From positions 19,013,795 to 19,077,794 of the forward strand of contig CM032795.1 of the NCBI GenBank assembly GCA_019155185.1: 64,000 nucleotides of DNA, written 5' to 3'. The notes beneath the pieces are model-generated. The model saw nothing but the letters and a program-made list of their open reading frames with translations, searched no databases and was not told the DNA's origin. Origin of the DNA: Beaufortia kweichowensis (lineage: Eukaryota > Chordata > Actinopteri > Cypriniformes > Gastromyzontidae). Of the stretch, positions 22,481 to 33,914 are shown one piece after another. The position numbers were made by a program, and so were the translations under genes. Each line of letters opens with the position of its first letter. Within the stretch, counting starts at the first letter, position 1.

Positions 22481-24760
22481 AAGTAATGAAGATGAAAACA
22501 TATTTTTCTCTTTCAAAAAGTTGTTTTCCTCCAATTTTTTTACATCTTCCAAAAAAATTATCTTACATTTTTTTTCATCTTCAATTTTTTTCCCTTTAAA
22601 AAAAATATTCTCTCTTAAAAAAATTTTTTCTCTTAAATTGTTTTTCCTCATAATTTTTTTCATCTTCAAAATCTTTTTTCCTCTTCCAAAAATTATTTTC
22701 TCTTCAAAGAAAATTTCTTTTTCAAAAAAGGTTTTTTCCTCCTATTTTTTCCATTATTAAAAGAGATGAAAACATATTTTTCTCTTTCAAAAATGTTTTT
22801 CCTCTTCAAATTTTTTTCATCTTCAAAATTTTTTTCATCTTGAACATTTTTTTCCTCTTCAAAAACATTCAATTATCAAAACATATTTTTGTCTTAAAAA
22901 AACATTTTCTCTTCAAAAAGTGTTTTCATCTTTAAAATTGTTTTACATGTTTTTTCATCTTTCATCTCAAACAACTTTGAAAAAAAACTCAAAAAACTTT
23001 GTTTTGGAAAAGGAAAAAAAAAGTAAGAGAAAATATTTTTTTTGAAGAGGAAACAAATTTAAAGATGAAAAACATTTATGGATAAAAAAATTTCTCTTTA
23101 AAAAACTATTTCTCTTAAAAAATTTTATCCTCTTAAAAAAAAAGAAAACTTATTTTTGTCTTGAAAAACATTTTTTCCTCTTCAAATGTTTTTTTTCCAA
23201 TTAAAAAAAAAATTCTCCTCCAAAAACAAATGAAAATAAAACAAAAAAATTTAAGTTTAAAATTTTTTTGAAGAGGAAAGTAATGTTACCAAGTCCCTGA
23301 GGTAGAAGGTAAATCCCAGCTTCTCCCAGAAGAAAAATAATCACATGCTCGAAAAATGCATTGATAATGTTTTAAAATGGGCTAAAATCTTCTTTAACCT
23401 ACATGGGATTTTTTTTACATTTCTATTTTTCTATACAAATGCCATAATCATAAGCTTTGACATATTTTTCTCTTCAAAAAAATTATCTTCACATTTTTTC
23501 ATCTTCAATTTTGTTTCACTTTAAAAAAAAATATTTTCTCTTCAAATTTTTTTTTCTCTTTAAATTTTTTTCCTCATAATTTTTTTCATCTTCAAAATCT
23601 TTTTTCCTCTTCAAATTTTTTTCATCTTGAACATTTTTTTCCTCTTCAAAAACATTCAATTATCAAAACATATTTTTGTCTTAAAAAAACATTTTCTCTT
23701 CAAAAAGTGTTTTCCTCTTTAAAATTGTTTTACATGTTTTTTCATCTTTCATCTCAAAAAACAATTAAGGAAAAACTTGGAAAAGGAAAAAAAATGTAAG
23801 AGAAAATATTTTTTTTGAAGAGGAAACAAATTTAAAGATGAAAAACATTTATGGATAAAAAATATTTTCTCTTTAAAAAACTATTTCTCTTAAAAAATTG
23901 TATCCTCTTCAAAAAAAAAAGAAAACTTATTTTTGTCTTGAAAAACATTTTTTCCTCTTCAAATGTTTTTTTTTCCAATTAAAAAAAAAAATTCTCCTCC
24001 AAAAACAAATGAAAATAAAACAAAAAAATTTAAGTTTAACATTTTTTTGAAGAGGAAAGTAATGTTACCAAGTCCCTGAGGTAGAAGGTAAATCCCAGCT
24101 TCTCCCAGAAGAAAAATAATCACATGCTCGAAAAATGCATTGATAATGTTTTAAAATGGGCTTAAATCTTCTTTAACCTACATGATTTTTTTTACATTTC
24201 TATTTTTCTATACAAATGCCATAATCATAAGCTTTGACATATTTTTCTCTTCAAAAAATTATCTTCACATTTTTTCATCTTCAATTTTGTTTCTCTTTAA
24301 AAAAACATTTTCATCTTCAATTTTTTTTCTCTTTAAATTTTTTTCCTCATAATTTTTTTCATCTTCAAAATCTTTTTTCCTCTTCAAATTTTTTTCATCT
24401 TCAAACATTTTTTCATCTTGAACATTTTTTTCCTCTTCAAAAACATTCAATTATCAAAACATATTTTTGTCTTAAAAAAAACATTTTCTCTTCAAAAAGT
24501 GTTTTCCTCTTTAAAATTGTTTTACATGTTTTTTCATCTTTCATCTCAAAAAACAATTAAGGAAAAACTTAGAAAAGGAAAAAAAATGTAAGAGAAAATA
24601 TTTTTTTTGAAGAGGAAACAAATTTAAAGCTAAAAAACATTTATGGATAAAAAATATTTTCTCTTTAAAAAACTATTTCTCTTAATTTTTTTATCCTCTT
24701 AAAAAAAAATGAAAACTTATTTTTGTCTTGAAAAACATTTTTTATCAATGCATAACGCTT
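22480..24760. repeat. T-rich/A-rich minisatellite field with a 779-bp higher-order repeat
   Basis: Short units such as TTTTTCCTCTTCAAAAA and TTTTTTCATCTTCAAA repeat across 2.3 kb, with antisense blocks (AAAAAGTAAGAGAAAATA, TTGAAGAGGAAA) interleaved. A larger block recurs: TAATGTTACCAAGTCCCTGAGG at 23281 and again at 24060 (offset 779), and CATATTTTTCTCTTCAAAAA at about 23460 and 24238 (offset 778). A third, more diverged unit starts near 22500. The Phe-rich and Lys-rich open frames on the two strands follow from the base composition. Confidence 0.85.
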
Positions 24761-26183
24761 TGACATGTATAATATGTCTTGACTCCGCTACACTTTTTAC
24801 TCTGCTGTATAATGTATTACATGGTCCTTCATCTCTGTATTTCACTGACTTGCTTTCTTTATAGAGGAGGGATTCATAAGACTTGATTTATACCTTTTGA
24901 TTACATTGTTTTCCTAATATCATTCTTTTAGTTACGCAGATTAGACATAATAGATTTTGTTATATAAATTATTGTACTCATCATATTATACTGTTGTTTA
25001 TGCAAATTACGTTTTAAGAACTTACAGAACTTTTAGCAATTTTAAGCACATCATGTCATGTGCAATGATTCTTTTATTCAAAATGATTTTATTTTGTGAA
25101 ATAAACCTGTAAATGGCATTATCATGTATAAAGTTACACCTGTGTTGCATGCTTTTATTTCACTGTACAGTAGGCTATATTGTCTTTATTAAATAATGGC
25201 ACAATGTTTGAGAACTGAGTCAGAGTTTGATTTCTTGTATTGTCTGGCAAAAACATTTTGAAGAGAAAAGAATTCAAAAGAAGAAAATCTTTAGGACTTG
25301 GGCTCCAGGAAGGAATATAAGGAAATTTTTTTCGGGTAGGGTTCAGAGCTTTCGTAAGAAACTAAAACATATAAAAAAAAGTTTAGGATAGGTTACCCTA
25401 CTGAGTGCGTTAATGCAACATTTAACTCCTCTTCCCAGAAAACATGTTGATCTTTTGAAAAAGAAAACAAATCCAAAACACATTCTTCTATGTCTTATTG
25501 GATAAGACCAAGTTTTTAAAATGAAATATTTAAGGTAATTTCTTCATTGATTGTGATTGGTAATGTGGTATTTTTAAATGAGTTTGTGTTTGAATAGTTT
25601 TTACATACCTGATAAAGGTCTTGTGAATAAATTAATTTCTGATTGACTGTCTTATGTTTGTAAGGCCAGTGAGAAGAGTTACACAGAAAGACCTTTATTA
25701 TGATAAAGGTTTATAAAAAAATTGTCAAACATTGCCATAATGGTTTATTGCAAACATGTACAACACATGTACATCAAAATATCTTTGAATACAACAGTGT
25801 ATCCAGTGTACAGTGTAAGAAATCCAAAGACATCTTTGGGAAATTGATATTTAAATGTTTGTCAACATTGATCCTAATTTCAGTTTACTTAGTCGACTTC
25901 TCCAGTGCCAGGAACCAAACCAGTTTTTTAAATAAAACACAATTTGACAGCTGTTAACAATAAAGTTGTTTCTGCACCACATGCATTCATTTAATGAAAC
26001 CCACAATGCTTTAAGCAACATATTGATTGCTTTCTTTTTCACTTCACATAGTGAAAATGTCTCCATATAAGCACAGACGACTGACCCACACAGTTTTATC
26101 AGATGCTGATGCTGTGTTTCTTCTGTCTCTTGTCAGAGTTCATTTCAAGTCAACTTTACTGATCACACATGTGAATTAAACAC
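24761..26183. other. susd2-coq5 intergenic region
   Basis: AT-rich DNA between convergent genes. On the + strand, AATAAA near 25103 (GTGAAATAAACC) and near 25628 could end an extended susd2 transcript. On the - strand, the coq5 3' UTR must end somewhere below 26184. I see no exon with family features. Confidence 0.5.
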
Positions 26184-28002
26184 TTAGAGCTTGAATCCTG
26201 AATGAATAGCAACAATTCCTCCTGTCAAGTTGAAGTACTGGACACAAAAGAAACCGGCATCCTCAATCATTTCTTTGAATGTCTCCTGTGGAAAACACGA
26301 TTATCATCTTTTAGACACAACAGATAAACTTTGCATGAAGAAAATTAATTCAGTCCTCTACAAAGTCAGTTGTGAAGTTTTTATGGTATCCCTGCCATAC
26401 TAAGTGACTAGTGCATTTGTTACCTGGTCTGGAAATTTTCTAATGCTTTCCACTAGATACTGATATGACTTCCAGTCTCCTGCGATCACCTCTCCTAACA
26501 CGGGGATCATCTGAAAACTATATGCATCATAAAGCCTACAAAAGACCATTGAAAAGGTTAATATGTTTTTCACATATAAAACAAAGTTTTTTAAAAACAA
26601 TGACCGTCACAACAGCAGGTAACAGCTGAATAAATAAAGTCTTAATAAATAACCTTGCAAGCACAGGATTAGACACTTTGCTGAATTCAAGACACAAGAA
26701 GCGTCCGCCTGGTTTAAGGACACGGTAAGCTTCTTGCAGAGCCTAGAAACAGACAAAACTACATCTTTACTATCCATAAAATGATCAATCTTACAATGAT
26801 TACAGATAGCGTAATTTAGTGTCTTTACTTGCTCTATGTGAGTGACGTTTCTGATGCCGAATGCGATAGTGTACATGTCGAACTTGTCATCATCGAATGG
26901 GAGCTCTTCTGCATCACCCACGACCCATGACAGACCTGCAAACACTTGATGATAAAACTGCACTTTGTATATTTTGTTGTCAAAATATACAGAAGATCTG
27001 TGTGTACCTGTACTGATTCCTGCTTTCTCGACCTCTGTTTACCAACTTTAAGCATTTCTTTGTTGATGTCACACACGACCGCCCGGGACTGTGGGAGACC
27101 CGTCTTGCTTGTCGCATAATGATCAGCGATGTCCTTCCATGAAGGTGTCTGACTGGACCGTGCTTTCTGACGCTGCTGACGTTCATACATTGATCGTGTG
27201 TAATCCAGGAAGCGAAAAGAGATGTCACCTAATGCACAAAGCAGATAGCTTTTATATGTTACAACAAGTACAATGCACACAACACAGTTTCAACTTTATT
27301 AAGGACTAAGGGCATGCTTGGTTATCTAAACACAGATGAAAATTTGTGCGTATAGAAACCATAGATGTGATGTACCAGTGCCACCAGCCGTGTCCAGTAG
27401 CCGTAGTCCAGGCTGAGGGTTCATTATGTGCAACAGTGAGTCTTTCCAGAGTCGGTGGATTCCCAAACTCATGGCATCATTCATCACGTCATACCTCTTG
27501 GCCACACTTTCAAATACCTTATATACTGGTCATTTAAGGAAAAAGGGATAAGTGTAAATGTCAAGCCTAAACAAAAAACGCTCTAGCACCCTCTACCTTA
27601 TATATAAAAGTATACAATCTAAATTATACATGCACCACTTCTCAAAGTATAAGCAGGTTGGGGACAATCAGGAGGTACACGTAACATCCTCAAACTGTAG
27701 TTTTTATTATACAATTTTCAAACCTTCAAAAAGTGTTGTGTTGTTGATCTTGGCCATACAGTTAAATAATGAAATAACAATCTGATGTATTTTAACTCAC
27801 CTCTGTCTGCTTTCTCCTCCTCTGGCACAGTTTCGAAACCAAAGTGGGTACTTTTCCCCTGTGATCCATCGCTGTAGCCGCGATATACTGCGACCCAACC
27901 GCTACAACATAATTGTTTGACTCGACAACTTGAAACGTGATGAATATTTCGCGTGGATTCAGAGAGAACTCTAAGGGCAAGTGTCCTAATGGAGGCCGCC
28001 AT
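26184..28002 (-). CDS. coq5: COQ5 2-methoxy-6-polyprenyl-1,4-benzoquinol methylase, mitochondrial, with an apparent frameshift
   Basis: Exons on the - strand, first to last: 28002-27801, 27525-27376, 27228-27008, 26935-26829, 26742-26654, 26535-26424, 26285-26184. If one base is missing from exon 3 the total is 984 nt, or 327 aa, equal to the human length as I recall it. Seen: an N-terminal mitochondrial-type leader (MAASIRTLALRVL); UbiE signature 1 YDVMNDAMSLGIHRLW (~79-94); SAM-binding motif LLDTAGGTGD (~110-119); VVCDINKEMLKVGKQ; GDAEELPFDDDKFD; and UbiE signature 2 RVLKPGGRFLCLEFS. The C-terminus is VAIHSGFKL. Role: C-methylation step of coenzyme Q synthesis, on the matrix side of the inner membrane, in the COQ complex. 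After KVGKQ the frame shifts by one nucleotide near 27033-27040. As written, translation would run out of frame into a TAG at 26834-26836 in exon 4. All later exons are clean, which favours a sequencing or assembly error or a recent allele over an old pseudogene. The exon 5 donor (GTTATT) is weak. Confidence 0.92.
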
Positions 28003-28005
28003 CTT
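27995..28005 (-). promoter_or_regulatory. YY1-like site overlapping the coq5 start codon
   Basis: On the - strand AAGATGGCGGC spans the start codon (ATG at 28002-28000) and matches the YY1 consensus exactly. YY1 sites at or just after the transcription start are common in nuclear genes for mitochondrial proteins, so coq5 probably has a short 5' UTR here. Upstream (28006-28090) is relatively CpG-rich and contains TGCGTCAT. Confidence 0.6.
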
Positions 28006-29815
28006 GCGCTCGAGTTCGTTTACGAAACCGCCTGCGTCATAAACCCGCGACGAGATGTAGTTCTCAGAGATCTTGCGTGCACGGAAGAAAGCGCATCACT
28101 GCTTTCTAATCTGTCGATTTGAAATAAATCACACAATGTATTAATGCAAATAGAATATATGTGACACTTTCCGTTACCATTATACGCTTGTTAAATCGTG
28201 ACGTAAGTAAACATACTGTTTGCGGGTGAATTAAAATGCTGAATCTTTCGACAGTAAATAAGTAAATGAGAGGTTTAAGTGTTTTTCATATTGACATGGT
28301 TTATAAGAAAAGTAATTTGTTAAAATGCAAGATTGATCTCTCTCATTTGAGAAAGTATTAGATATACATTTTCAAATACAAATTTAAGATATTTTATAAA
28401 GGCATAGTGTTGGTACCTTGGCACCAATTAAGCCCACATGTTTGTCAAATAGGCCCACCTCATGATTGATTAACAAAAATGTAAAAATTATTGGTTTTAA
28501 AGAGGTAAAACATCATATATTCAGTGACAGGGACATATTTGGAAAAAATCTTAAAACAGTGTTTCTCTATTCCCACTACTTTGCCCTTTTAAAGTCATAC
28601 AAATAACTGCTGATTAAACTTCAAAATGAAGAATCACCAGCACTGATATTAATATGTACTATATGTAAACAACAGAAAACTCAGTTAGTATAAATGAGTA
28701 TAGTATAATTAGTATACTCAATTTCCATTTTTTTTGCTGAAAACAAATGCACAGCAGACACATAATGGTGCTACAATGTGTATTTTGTAGATCTAAATAT
28801 ACAGAAGTTCTTAATTAAGGCAAGTAAGGTCAAGTAAAAGGTAAAGGTACGGTAAAAGCAGACAAAGAACAGTTATTCTTCTTAAAAACTTTCAATCAGA
28901 AAACTATCAAAGTTGGTGATTAGCAGGATCCTTCACTGGAAAAGATAAGGTTGGCTTAAACTGTTCCAAAGTGAGTAATGGTAAAAAACTCAATGTTTTT
29001 CTTGGCGAGACATTCACAAATAGAGTCATGGAGCTTAAATATACTGTGGAGTAATTTTATTGTGCCCACATTAAGTTTCTTCATTCAAGGTTAGCTCGTG
29101 TTGGCTATAGTTTACATGCGTTTTGTGGCACTGTACCATTTCCAAAAAGTTCATTTATAAAAATATTCAGCTGTACAAAAGTTTTCTATCCGTTTGTAAA
29201 TTTGTAAATACCTCTTAATTGAAATAGTGTATCTACCATAGAAATAGCTAAAATCAGCAGAATTGTTCATCTGAAGGACCCCAAAACAGCAAAGCCCTGA
29301 GACCTCATGCACATGAATGGAGATAACTCAACATTGTCAAATGTGATTGTATGCAATAAAAATGTTAGGGAAACAAGTCACTGAAAATGAGCGTCAAAAT
29401 GATTTTAATTTTATTTGACAAGTTCAAAGTAGACCAAGGATACACTTACCCCACTTCTTTCATTGACTCAACCATGTCATTACAGAACCCGTGTCTTCTA
29501 GTAATGCTCATCATCTGGCCAGTATAAACAGTCACATTAAGCAGGATCTAAAGCTGGAGCTCCTGCGGTCTCTAATAACCCAAAACGAGCATACAGAGAG
29601 AGAAGAACAAAGAGAAATGATAGCATAGCAGATGTCCAAAACAAACTGAGGGGAGAAATAGGCAATTGGGGAGGAGAGCATAAACCATGTGTCCAAGTCA
29701 AACAATTTTCATTGTGAAGCTGAAGTTATAACTACCATTTAAAATGTCTTTAAAGATCAAGCAAGGTTGAACACATTAACTTAACATGCTGTCTGCAGGC
29801 ATCTCAGACTGTACA
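28006..29815. other. coq5 upstream intergenic DNA
   Basis: A CpG-richer promoter zone at about 28006-28120 is followed by AT-rich sequence. I see no exon, transposon end or RNA gene. A - strand poly(A) signal at about 29840 (reads AATAAA on that strand) marks the likely lower end of the next transcript. Confidence 0.4.
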
Positions 29816-29819
29816 GGTC

Positions 29820-32090
29820 TTTACACAACTTTTGGTAGGTTTTATTTATACATTTTAAAATACAAGAAAACAGGGAACAGCAAACAATGTAATTGAACAA
29901 ATACACTTTTCAGAAGAAAACAAACTGCAAAGAATTCAGTGGAAAGCTGAGCAAACTGTACACAAGTGACAGGCAGGGAAATGTGGGATATCAACAGACG
30001 TAAATGGCTAAAGTCAAATTAAACTCCAAAAAGACAGGAACAGAACATATGGATTAGCATAGTCTTTAAACACCACAAAGTCAATAAATAAGCCACATGT
30101 TATCTAAATTGAGGCTTTTAGATAATGTTTAAAACAGGGAAGTTGCAAAACCTCAAGTTCTGAAAGCCGTAAGAAACAACGTGCAGAAATTCCATTCAGT
30201 GATGACTGGAGTGTCTCATCTTCAGTACTTTAACACACAGCTCGCTGTTGAACTGATGGGCTCTGGAGTCTTGAGCATATAGAGAGAACAAAATTAACAT
30301 CTAGTTAAAGTTGGATTTGTGGTCCATGAAGCATTTTCAGTTGTGACAAACTAATACAGTATAGTCAAAATCAATCAGCTAAAACTTTTTATAATTACAT
30401 TGTCTCCGGTGTGATTTGGTCTATAGGAACAGACGAGATACTCACAGACAACAGTCATCTGAGCTGAAGTGACACGTGAACAGGCAGAGATGAAACATCA
30501 AGATGGTCTCCAGTAACCTAAACCCAAGAAAACAGAAATTATAGACAGCACTTCATAATAGTTCAACAAGTTGTTAGAGGTGCTTTAGTTTAAATGTAGT
30601 TTTAAAATAGTTGAATTTGAAGTGAGTAACACCAATCAATACACATGACATACATAGACCTGTTAACAGCTATTAGCAGTTAACATTCAAGTTTCACCCA
30701 AACCCAAACCAAGGAGTCCAAGGAAAGAAAAATGTAGCATTAAATGGAGATTTGTTTACCTGTAGTATTTGTACACTTTAGAAGTCAGCAAAAATCTAGA
30801 TGGAGGCATATGAAAACTCCAATCACTGGAACAGCCGATACTGAATGTATGACCTGAAAGAAACAAAAGCACCTTAATACAGATCTTCAGGTGACTGTCA
30901 GAAACAGAAAATTAACATTACTTAAGACAATCAGGAAAGATCAGAAATCAGCCCATGTAAATCAGGCTGAAGTAAAACTCACCGTGTCCATGTAAATCAG
31001 GCTAAAGTAAAACTCACCTTGCCTGTGGAAATCAGGCTAAAGCAAAGCAAAACTCACCAGGCCTTTGGAAATCAGGCTGTAGCAGAACTCACCAGGCTTT
31101 TGTAAATCAAGCTAAAGCAACTCACCGGGCCTTTGGAAATCAGGCTGTAGCAGAACTCACCAGGCTTTTGTAAATCAGGCTGTAGCAGAACTTACCGTGC
31201 TTTTGTAAATCAGGCAACTAAAACGGGCCTTTGGAAATCAGGCTGTAGCAGAACTCACCAGGCTTTTGTAAATCAGGCTAAAGCAACTCACCGGGCCTTT
31301 GGAAATCAGGCTGTAGCAGAACTCACCAGGCTTTTGTAAATCAGGCTGTAGCAGAACTCACCGGGCCTTTGGAAATCAGGCTATAGCAGAACTTGTCGTG
31401 CTAAAGGAAACTCACCGGGCTTTTGTAAATCAGGCTAAAGCAAAACTTACCGTGCCTGTGGAAATCAAGCTAAAGCAAAGCAAAACTCACCAGGCCTTTG
31501 GAAATCAGGCTGTAGCAGAACTCACCAGGCCTGTTGTAAATCAGGCTGTAGCAGAACTCACCAGGCTTTTGTAAATCAGGCTGTAGCAGAACTCACCATG
31601 CCTTTGGAAATCAGGCTATAGCAGAACTCACCGTGCCTGTGGAAATCAAGCTAAAGCAAAACTCACCTTTCCTGTGGAAATCAGGCTGTAGCAGAACTGA
31701 CCAGGCCTGTGAAAATGGGACTCTTGAAACTCACCGTGCCTGTGACAAGGTCTACTCAGTGGGACATATAAAGTCAAGTCCATCACAAATATAAACAAGA
31801 CTTAAGCACATACAGTTTTTAGAAGGCAGCAAAATGAAATTCCCATTTATTTGAAAGAAGAAAGCTGCTCAACCACAAAACAACACTCTAAATTATAGAT
31901 TAAATGATAAAATAAAATCAATGAGTTAAACACACACCACTTAAAGGGTTGCTTTCCTTTTATTCGCGGTAGATGAATCAAGTTTTAATCGTGTAGTCAG
32001 ATGAAGCCCAAAGCATTAATGATCCTCTCAACAACCAAACAAACAAGCAAATGGCGCGCAGTTGACGCAGAGCCTTTTAAACCCGCCGAA
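29820..32090 (-). ncRNA. putative spliced transcript, non-coding or short ORF
   Basis: Inferred gene on the - strand. Promoter-like DNA lies at about 32070-32170. A possible first exon runs down to one of the donor-like sites in the repeat array (the outermost at about 31735). Internal exon candidates are 30853-30760 (acceptor TTTCAG, donor GTAAAC) and 30517-30446 (acceptor GGTTTAG, donor GTGAGT). A last exon starts at 30269 (acceptor GCTCAAG), with AATAAA near 29845. Joined, the three exons keep one short frame open from the ATG at 30809-30807 to TAA at 30232-30230: 53 codons, MPPSRFLLTSKVYKYYR then a hydrophobic LLETILMFHLCLF stretch. I do not recognise this peptide, and a frame this short can be chance. 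The gene is supported only by splice signals and promoter motifs. Confidence 0.35.
30954..31743 (-). repeat. tandem array of about 22 units, most with a 5' splice-site motif
   Basis: The + strand unit reads like AAATCAGGCTGTAGCAGAAC followed by TCACCAGGCTTTTGT (33-41 nt, mostly 35). I counted about 22 units. On the - strand nearly every unit contains GGTGAGTT or a variant (GGTAAGTT, GGTCAGTT), a near-perfect 5' splice site, preceded by CCTGATTTCCAAAGGCC or CCTGATTTACAAAAGCC. Some units read TTTCCACAGGCACG just before the donor, which resembles a 3' splice site followed by a 5-nt exon. Two alternating subtypes (GGAAATC...CAGGC and GTAAATC...) suggest a two-unit higher-order repeat. Unit lengths are not multiples of three and each frame meets stops, so it is not a coding repeat. 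Confidence 0.85.
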
Positions 32091-32170
32091 AAAGCGCGAA
32101 AGACAAAAAAAGTACCGCCTTCCGCTTTCCTATAGCCAATCATTATCAGAGGCGACCTTTTAGCCAATGA
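32070..32170 (-). promoter_or_regulatory. NF-Y/E2F-type promoter of a - strand transcript
   Basis: On the - strand there are two ATTGG boxes (+ strand CCAAT at 32164-32168 and 32136-32140, 28 bp apart). They are followed by TTTCGCGC (32101-32094), TTTCGGCGGG (32091-32082) and TTTAAA (about 32080-32075). CCAAT pairs followed by E2F/CDE and CHR-like elements are typical of cell-cycle promoters. The motifs are seen directly; their use is inferred. No TATA box was seen, apart from the TTTAAA itself. Confidence 0.5.
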
Positions 32171-32174
32171 GCTC

Positions 32175-33900
32175 TCAGTATCACATTTAGCGCGTCATCA
32201 AACCTGTTTGGTGTAACAGGTGGAGAGAAAAAAACATATAAATATAAATAATGTATATAAATATATATAAATATGAGTAAAAAATATTGATTAATGTATG
32301 TTTATGAAGGAACATGTAATATCTGGTGAATAGAAGTAAATGCGTTGCTCACAATCTGTCCCCTACAGCACGCGATTTCATCAAAGCGATGCTTACGTGA
32401 ACTAGTGTTGAGGTCGTCTACATTAACTACTTTTTGTATTTGTAATCTTGCATACTAAAGTACGTCGTCATTTATTAAGACTGTTTAAAGAAAGGCATGT
32501 GTAAAAGTCAGAATGAATGATTGTTCCCTTCCGCTTTCGAGACGAAGTCGGAGGATTTTAATGTCCCATTTCCGACTTCAACGTTCCAGCCAATCACACG
32601 TAACGTTTGCAATTTCGCCACAAGATGTCGCAATAAGACACCCAAAGTGAACACTCGCCTACTGAAGTGCTTTAATGATTATAAAACAAAATGACATTGG
32701 TGATTATTTATTGTTAAATGAGCACGTGATTATCCTACTGTTACAAACTGCCCCCTGTTAGTTAGCTGCTGTTTTCCATACAATGAAGTGAATGGTGACT
32801 GGGACTGTCAAGCTTAAAAATGTATTAAATGTATAAATGTATTAAAGATGCATTTAACACAACTCACACAATATTCATTCTTTTAAAGACTTACTTTGCA
32901 TGAAGTCAATTATGCATGTAAACTGCATGCAGCAACTACTGAAAATATTTCGTTTTGTATTTTCTGTTTGTAATACCCAAAACACACATTACATTGAAAT
33001 TCCAATGACAGTTCCAATGACTAATGGCAAACCTTTTTGTTGACACTGGAGATGCAGAAATGATGCATGTTAACATGTAAAACATGCTGTTTGTATTTCT
33101 GTCTGTGTGGCGCACGCACGCGCACACTTTTTATGACAAAAACGTGTATTTATCATCCTCCACCAGTAGGGGTCACTCTAGGATAGTCATACTCAATACA
33201 ACACGTCACACTTCTGGCTAAACTCAGCATACTGTAAATGAATGATAAACAGTTTTTTGCTTTTATCGTATGTGGTTATTTAACGAGTAGAGGATTGGGT
33301 TTATGGAGTAATCAAACAAATGATTTTGAATTTAATAGATTCATTCATTAGTTGTATTATTATGAATCACATTTATCTGACTTATTAATATTACTATGTA
33401 ATCCACATTTGTGAATGTACTCACCTCACATTCCACGAACATCTGCAGGTGGGCAGTAGACCGCCACACACACACACAGACACACACAGAGGGTAAATGG
33501 CTTACACATGGGGCCTGTAACACAGGCTTTGTTTGTGCATCCACTGCGTCTGGTAGTCATTTTATCTGATAAGCTGTACAGCAACACAAAAAACATCAGA
33601 GCCGAATTTCTTCCTTCCTTCTCTTTTTCTTTTCAAGTTTACAACCAGATGTTGAGTTTGTGGAGGTCTGTATAGTTTTCATAAGCATGTTTGTTTGCAT
33701 ATTTCCTCATTTGTCATATCTTTTCAATGAAACCCTGCGGAAACTATCTCGCAGACAAATTAAGGAGTGTCCTGAAGCATCTAATTTGTATTGTAAATTC
33801 TCTCCCTTTTGCTTTCTCTCTGTAAAATCATTCCTGTCTTCATTATTAAAAATGGCAATAGTTGACAATTCATTGAAAACAATGCAGACACGACCGACAT
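32175..33900. other. intergenic region between the putative transcript and the kremen1 3' end
   Basis: It contains a second CpG-bearing patch (32520-32640) with CCGCTTTCGAGACG, a CCAAT box near 32589, and a perfect inverted repeat GAAGTCGGA (32544-32552) / TCCGACTTC (32571-32579). The rest is AT-rich with a short (CA)n near 33465. I see no exons with family features. Confidence 0.4.
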
Positions 33901-33914
33901 TAGAAACATGCATA

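Noticed and set aside
22457..24560. Phe-rich and Lys-rich open frames in the minisatellite field
   Set aside because: They arise from T-rich and A-rich repeats, occur on both strands and have no non-repeat sequence.
30954..31743. CRISPR-like array of short repeats
   Set aside because: The whole unit repeats, with no unique spacers between copies; unit lengths vary, and the window is plainly vertebrate. It is a tandem array.
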